From positions 558,001 through 622,000 of the forward strand of contig NZ_UAVP01000003.1 in the NCBI RefSeq assembly GCF_900446695.1: 64,000 bases of DNA, written 5' to 3'. Source of the DNA: Capnocytophaga sputigena (GTDB lineage Bacteria; Bacteroidota; Bacteroidia; Flavobacteriales; Flavobacteriaceae). The notes under the pieces were generated by a model. That model had not been told where the DNA came from and made no database searches. It saw only the letters and a program-made list of their open reading frames with translations. Of this stretch, positions 62,408 through 64,000 are shown in pieces. The translations under genes were made by a program, and so were the position numbers. Numbering within the stretch: the first letter of the stretch is position 1; every line of letters begins with the position of its first letter.

Positions 62408-62724
62408 GTTTTTACAGATTTTTTTTTGCATACATAAAAATATCTTAGAAAAAAGATACTTTTTGACTTATTTTCAATTTAAACTAATATTTCACCTAAA
62501 ATATTGAAATATTCTCATCAAAATAGATTTTTTATTGAAAATATCTCATTTTTTTAGCTAATTATTTGCCATATCATTATATTTATACAAAGATAATCTA
62601 AATCATTCATTTTCAATAATATAAATAATATATATACTGTTATAAATGTTTTTTATAACAAGCTAAAATCGCTGCCGTCCTCTAAAACTTTAACATTGTT
62701 TAACATTTATATAAAATGCAAAAT
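62408..62724. other. AT-rich intergenic region upstream of SusCD pair 2
   Basis: About 315 bases with very high A+T and no open frame of note. Poly-T tracts and AAATATT/TATTTTC motifs recur, which may make it curved or a binding site for a nucleoid protein or regulator, but no defined repeat or RNA structure was seen. Confidence 0.4.
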
Positions 62725-62756
62725 CTCTCGTTGTAAGTGATATTTTACAACGAGAG
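62725..62756 (-). terminator. Terminator after the small membrane protein gene
   Basis: CTCTCGTTGTAA pairs perfectly with TTACAACGAGAG around an 8-base loop; on the minus strand it is followed by ATTTT. It lies 43 bases past the stop at 62800. Confidence 0.85.
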
Positions 62757-62799
62757 ACTTATATTTTATTGAAAATAATTCGTTAGAAAACGAAATCTA

Positions 62800-63246
62800 T
62801 TACGAAAAACCTAACCACAATCCCCAAGGAATTCTGGAAAGTAATAGCACTAAAGCTATACCATAGAACAAGGCTATTTTGCCAAACATCTGGCGCGCTT
62901 CGGTCTGTTTTTTGAGTTTTACCCAACCAACAGTGATGAGCACAATGGCAATGATATTCATCAAAGGGTGTTCTAACAACAGAAGGCGCAATAAGGAGTC
63001 TTTCATTACTACCTTAGCCCCTTCACCCCACATCTGCAAACGAGGCGTTGTAACATATACTAACAAACCTAACAGCATTTGTATATGTGAAAATACTAAG
63101 GCAAACAAACTTAAACGGAGGTCTTTTACCTCAAAGTATTTTTTATGTTTAAAATAACCGATAAGTGCATTAACCACCGCTGCAATAAGCACAGCTAATA
63201 CTATATAAGCAGTGAATGAGTGTAATTGTTTAATTAGTTGATACAT
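62800..63246 (-). CDS. Four-helix inner-membrane protein, cytochrome-b-like
   Basis: A protein of 148 residues; ATG 63246 (MYQLIKQLHSFTAYIVLAV) is chosen because a -7 box lies at 63272-63279. It has four hydrophobic helices (about 10-30, 44-65, 88-108, 120-142). His residues in helix 1 (LHSFTAY), helix 2 (FSHIQMLLG) and the third region (LEHPLMNI) could bind heme, as in small b-type cytochromes; related Bacteroidota proteins are often left as hypothetical. A function in electron transfer is plausible but unproven. Confidence 0.65.
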   Translation of the reverse strand: MYQLIKQLHSFTAYIVLAVLIAAVVNALIGYFKHKKYFEVKDLRLSLFALVFSHIQMLLGLLVYVTTPRLQMWGEGAKVVMKDSLLRLLLLEHPLMNIIAIVLITVGWVKLKKQTEARQMFGKIALFYGIALVLLLSRIPWGLWLGFS

Positions 63247-63271
63247 AAAGAATTCTTTTAAAATTAGGGCG

Positions 63272-63279
63272 CAAAAATA
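63272..63279 (-). promoter_or_regulatory. Putative -7 box of the small membrane protein gene
   Basis: TATTTTTG on the minus strand lies 26 bases before the ATG at 63246. The -33 partner is not clear. The divergent dinB-like gene has its own box at 63322. Confidence 0.45.
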
Positions 63280-63321
63280 CAAATCTTTTTCAAACATAGT
63301 AGTTTATTGGTCTATTTTTTG

Positions 63322-63329
63322 TACTTTTG
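63322..63329 (+). promoter_or_regulatory. Putative -7 box of the dinB-like gene
   Basis: TACTTTTG fits TAnnTTTG; the ATG at 63387 follows 57 bases later. No well-spaced -33 TTG was found. Confidence 0.45.
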
Positions 63330-63386
63330 CGTTGAAATACAGTGATTAGCAACCTTTCACTTTTCACTCTTAACTTTTCACTTATA

Positions 63387-63851
63387 ATGACAGACCAAGT
63401 TTTTGCCCTACACGTGGCAACTCGTAACAATCTTTTAACTTATTTGGAGAATGTAACTCCTGAACAATTAGCGCAAATCCCCACAGGATTTCACAATAGT
63501 ATCTGGTGGAATATCGCCCATTGTGTGGCTACACAACAGATTCTATGTTACAAACTATCAGGGGTTAAACCTGTAGTTTCAGATGATTTTATAGAAACTT
63601 ATAAAAAAGGTACTTACCCTGATGGACATATCCCTACTGCTGACGAAATTCAAGAATTGCGTAGCCTGCTCATCAGTACTCAAAAACAACTACAAGCCGA
63701 CTATGAGCGCGGGGTATTCTCTAACTTTACCCCTTATACTACTAGCTATGGCTACGCACTCACCTGCATTGAAGATGCCATACATTTCAACAACACTCAC
63801 GAGGGTATGCACCTTGGGGTGGTAATTGCTTTAAACTACTTTGCTAAATGA
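63387..63851 (+). CDS. DinB-like four-helix protein
   Basis: A cytoplasmic protein of 154 residues; the ATG at 63387 (MTDQVFALHVATRNNLL) is chosen by family start and by the -7 box upstream. It has the DinB/YfiT fold with three His ligands of a metal site: one in WWNIAHCVATQQ and two in HFNNTHEGMHLGVV. Family members include thiol-dependent (bacillithiol or mycothiol) transferases; the substrate here is unknown. It overlaps the thiL start by four bases (ATGA), so the two are translationally coupled. Confidence 0.85.
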   Translation: MTDQVFALHVATRNNLLTYLENVTPEQLAQIPTGFHNSIWWNIAHCVATQQILCYKLSGVKPVVSDDFIETYKKGTYPDGHIPTADEIQELRSLLISTQKQLQADYERGVFSNFTPYTTSYGYALTCIEDAIHFNNTHEGMHLGVVIALNYFAK

Positions 63852-64000
63852 TAGAAGATAAAACACCTCACCGCACCTCATTAGCCGATTTGGGTGAGTT
63901 TGGACTCATCGACCGCCTAACAGAAGGGTTTGAAAATCACAATCCGTCTACTCTCAAAGGCGTAGGCGATGATGCAGCGGTAATGGATTTTAAAGATAAA
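63848..64000 (+). CDS. thiL: Thiamine-monophosphate kinase, N-terminal fragment
   Basis: The first 51 residues before the window edge. TSLADLGEFGLIDRLTEGF and KGVGDDAAVMD match the start of ThiL, which phosphorylates thiamine phosphate to thiamine diphosphate in the cytoplasm; GDDAA carries the first metal-binding aspartates. The ATG overlaps the stop of the dinB-like gene. The remainder lies outside. Confidence 0.9.
   Translation, partial: MIEDKTPHRTSLADLGEFGLIDRLTEGFENHNPSTLKGVGDDAAVMDFKDK

Overview
The window looks like a chromosomal segment of a Flavobacteriaceae bacterium, most likely Capnocytophaga or a close relative. This rests on AT-rich DNA, the Bacteroidota promoter pair (TTTG or TTG, 19-20 bases, TAnnTTTG) in front of many genes, no Shine-Dalgarno sequences, type IX secretion (T9SS) C-terminal domains, two SusC/SusD pairs, a hybrid two-component regulator, and lipoproteins with the acidic/lysine tail after the lipobox cysteine known from Capnocytophaga surface lipoproteins. 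The genus is inferred, not proven. No rRNA, tRNA, CRISPR array, prophage or transposase gene was seen.

Layout. 1-16.8 kb, minus strand: a truncated lipoprotein, a 1643-residue T9SS type B surface protein, three tandem paralogous T9SS metallopeptidases (two with Pro-Gln linkers), and a SusA-like periplasmic GH13 amylase. 17-29 kb: mostly housekeeping genes (yaaA, DUF2797, rpe, sufB, a thioredoxin-fold protein without its cysteines, DUF4268, a bifunctional ornithine-lipid-type acyltransferase behind an NhaP-type antiporter, DUF4294, ribH, and a TPR membrane protein broken by one homopolymer base). 29.5-36.3 kb, plus strand: a complete trp operon, trpE-trpGD-trpC-(DUF4279)-trpF-trpB-trpA, from a clear promoter to a clear terminator. 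36.5-49.9 kb: a polysaccharide utilisation locus (SusC, SusD, DUF5017-like lipoprotein, HTCS regulator, GH31, DUF4874/DUF4832 lipoprotein) ending in an 18-bp-stem terminator. 50-57 kb: a toxin-antitoxin pair, a small lipoprotein, DUF1599, gpsA, ribE, and a four-gene operon (membrane protein, winged-helix regulator, TPR protein, TonB-dependent receptor). 57-64 kb: plsC, a second SusC/SusD pair with no enzymes, a small membrane protein, dinB-like and the start of thiL.

The genes fit a host-associated, glycan- and protein-degrading lifestyle: secreted peptidases, surface glycan import and breakdown, and membrane lipid enzymes.

The least expected signal lies between the genes. Spacers are built from degenerate tandem heptamers in several sequence families; these run into stop codons and promoters, and in one gene they encode part of the signal peptide. 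There are also two copies of a ~220-bp MITE-like element, a two-hairpin dispersed repeat that supplies the C-terminus of TrpE in one copy and abuts the ribE start in the other, a 20-bp repeat recurring between the tandem peptidase genes, and two GGGCGT palindromes.
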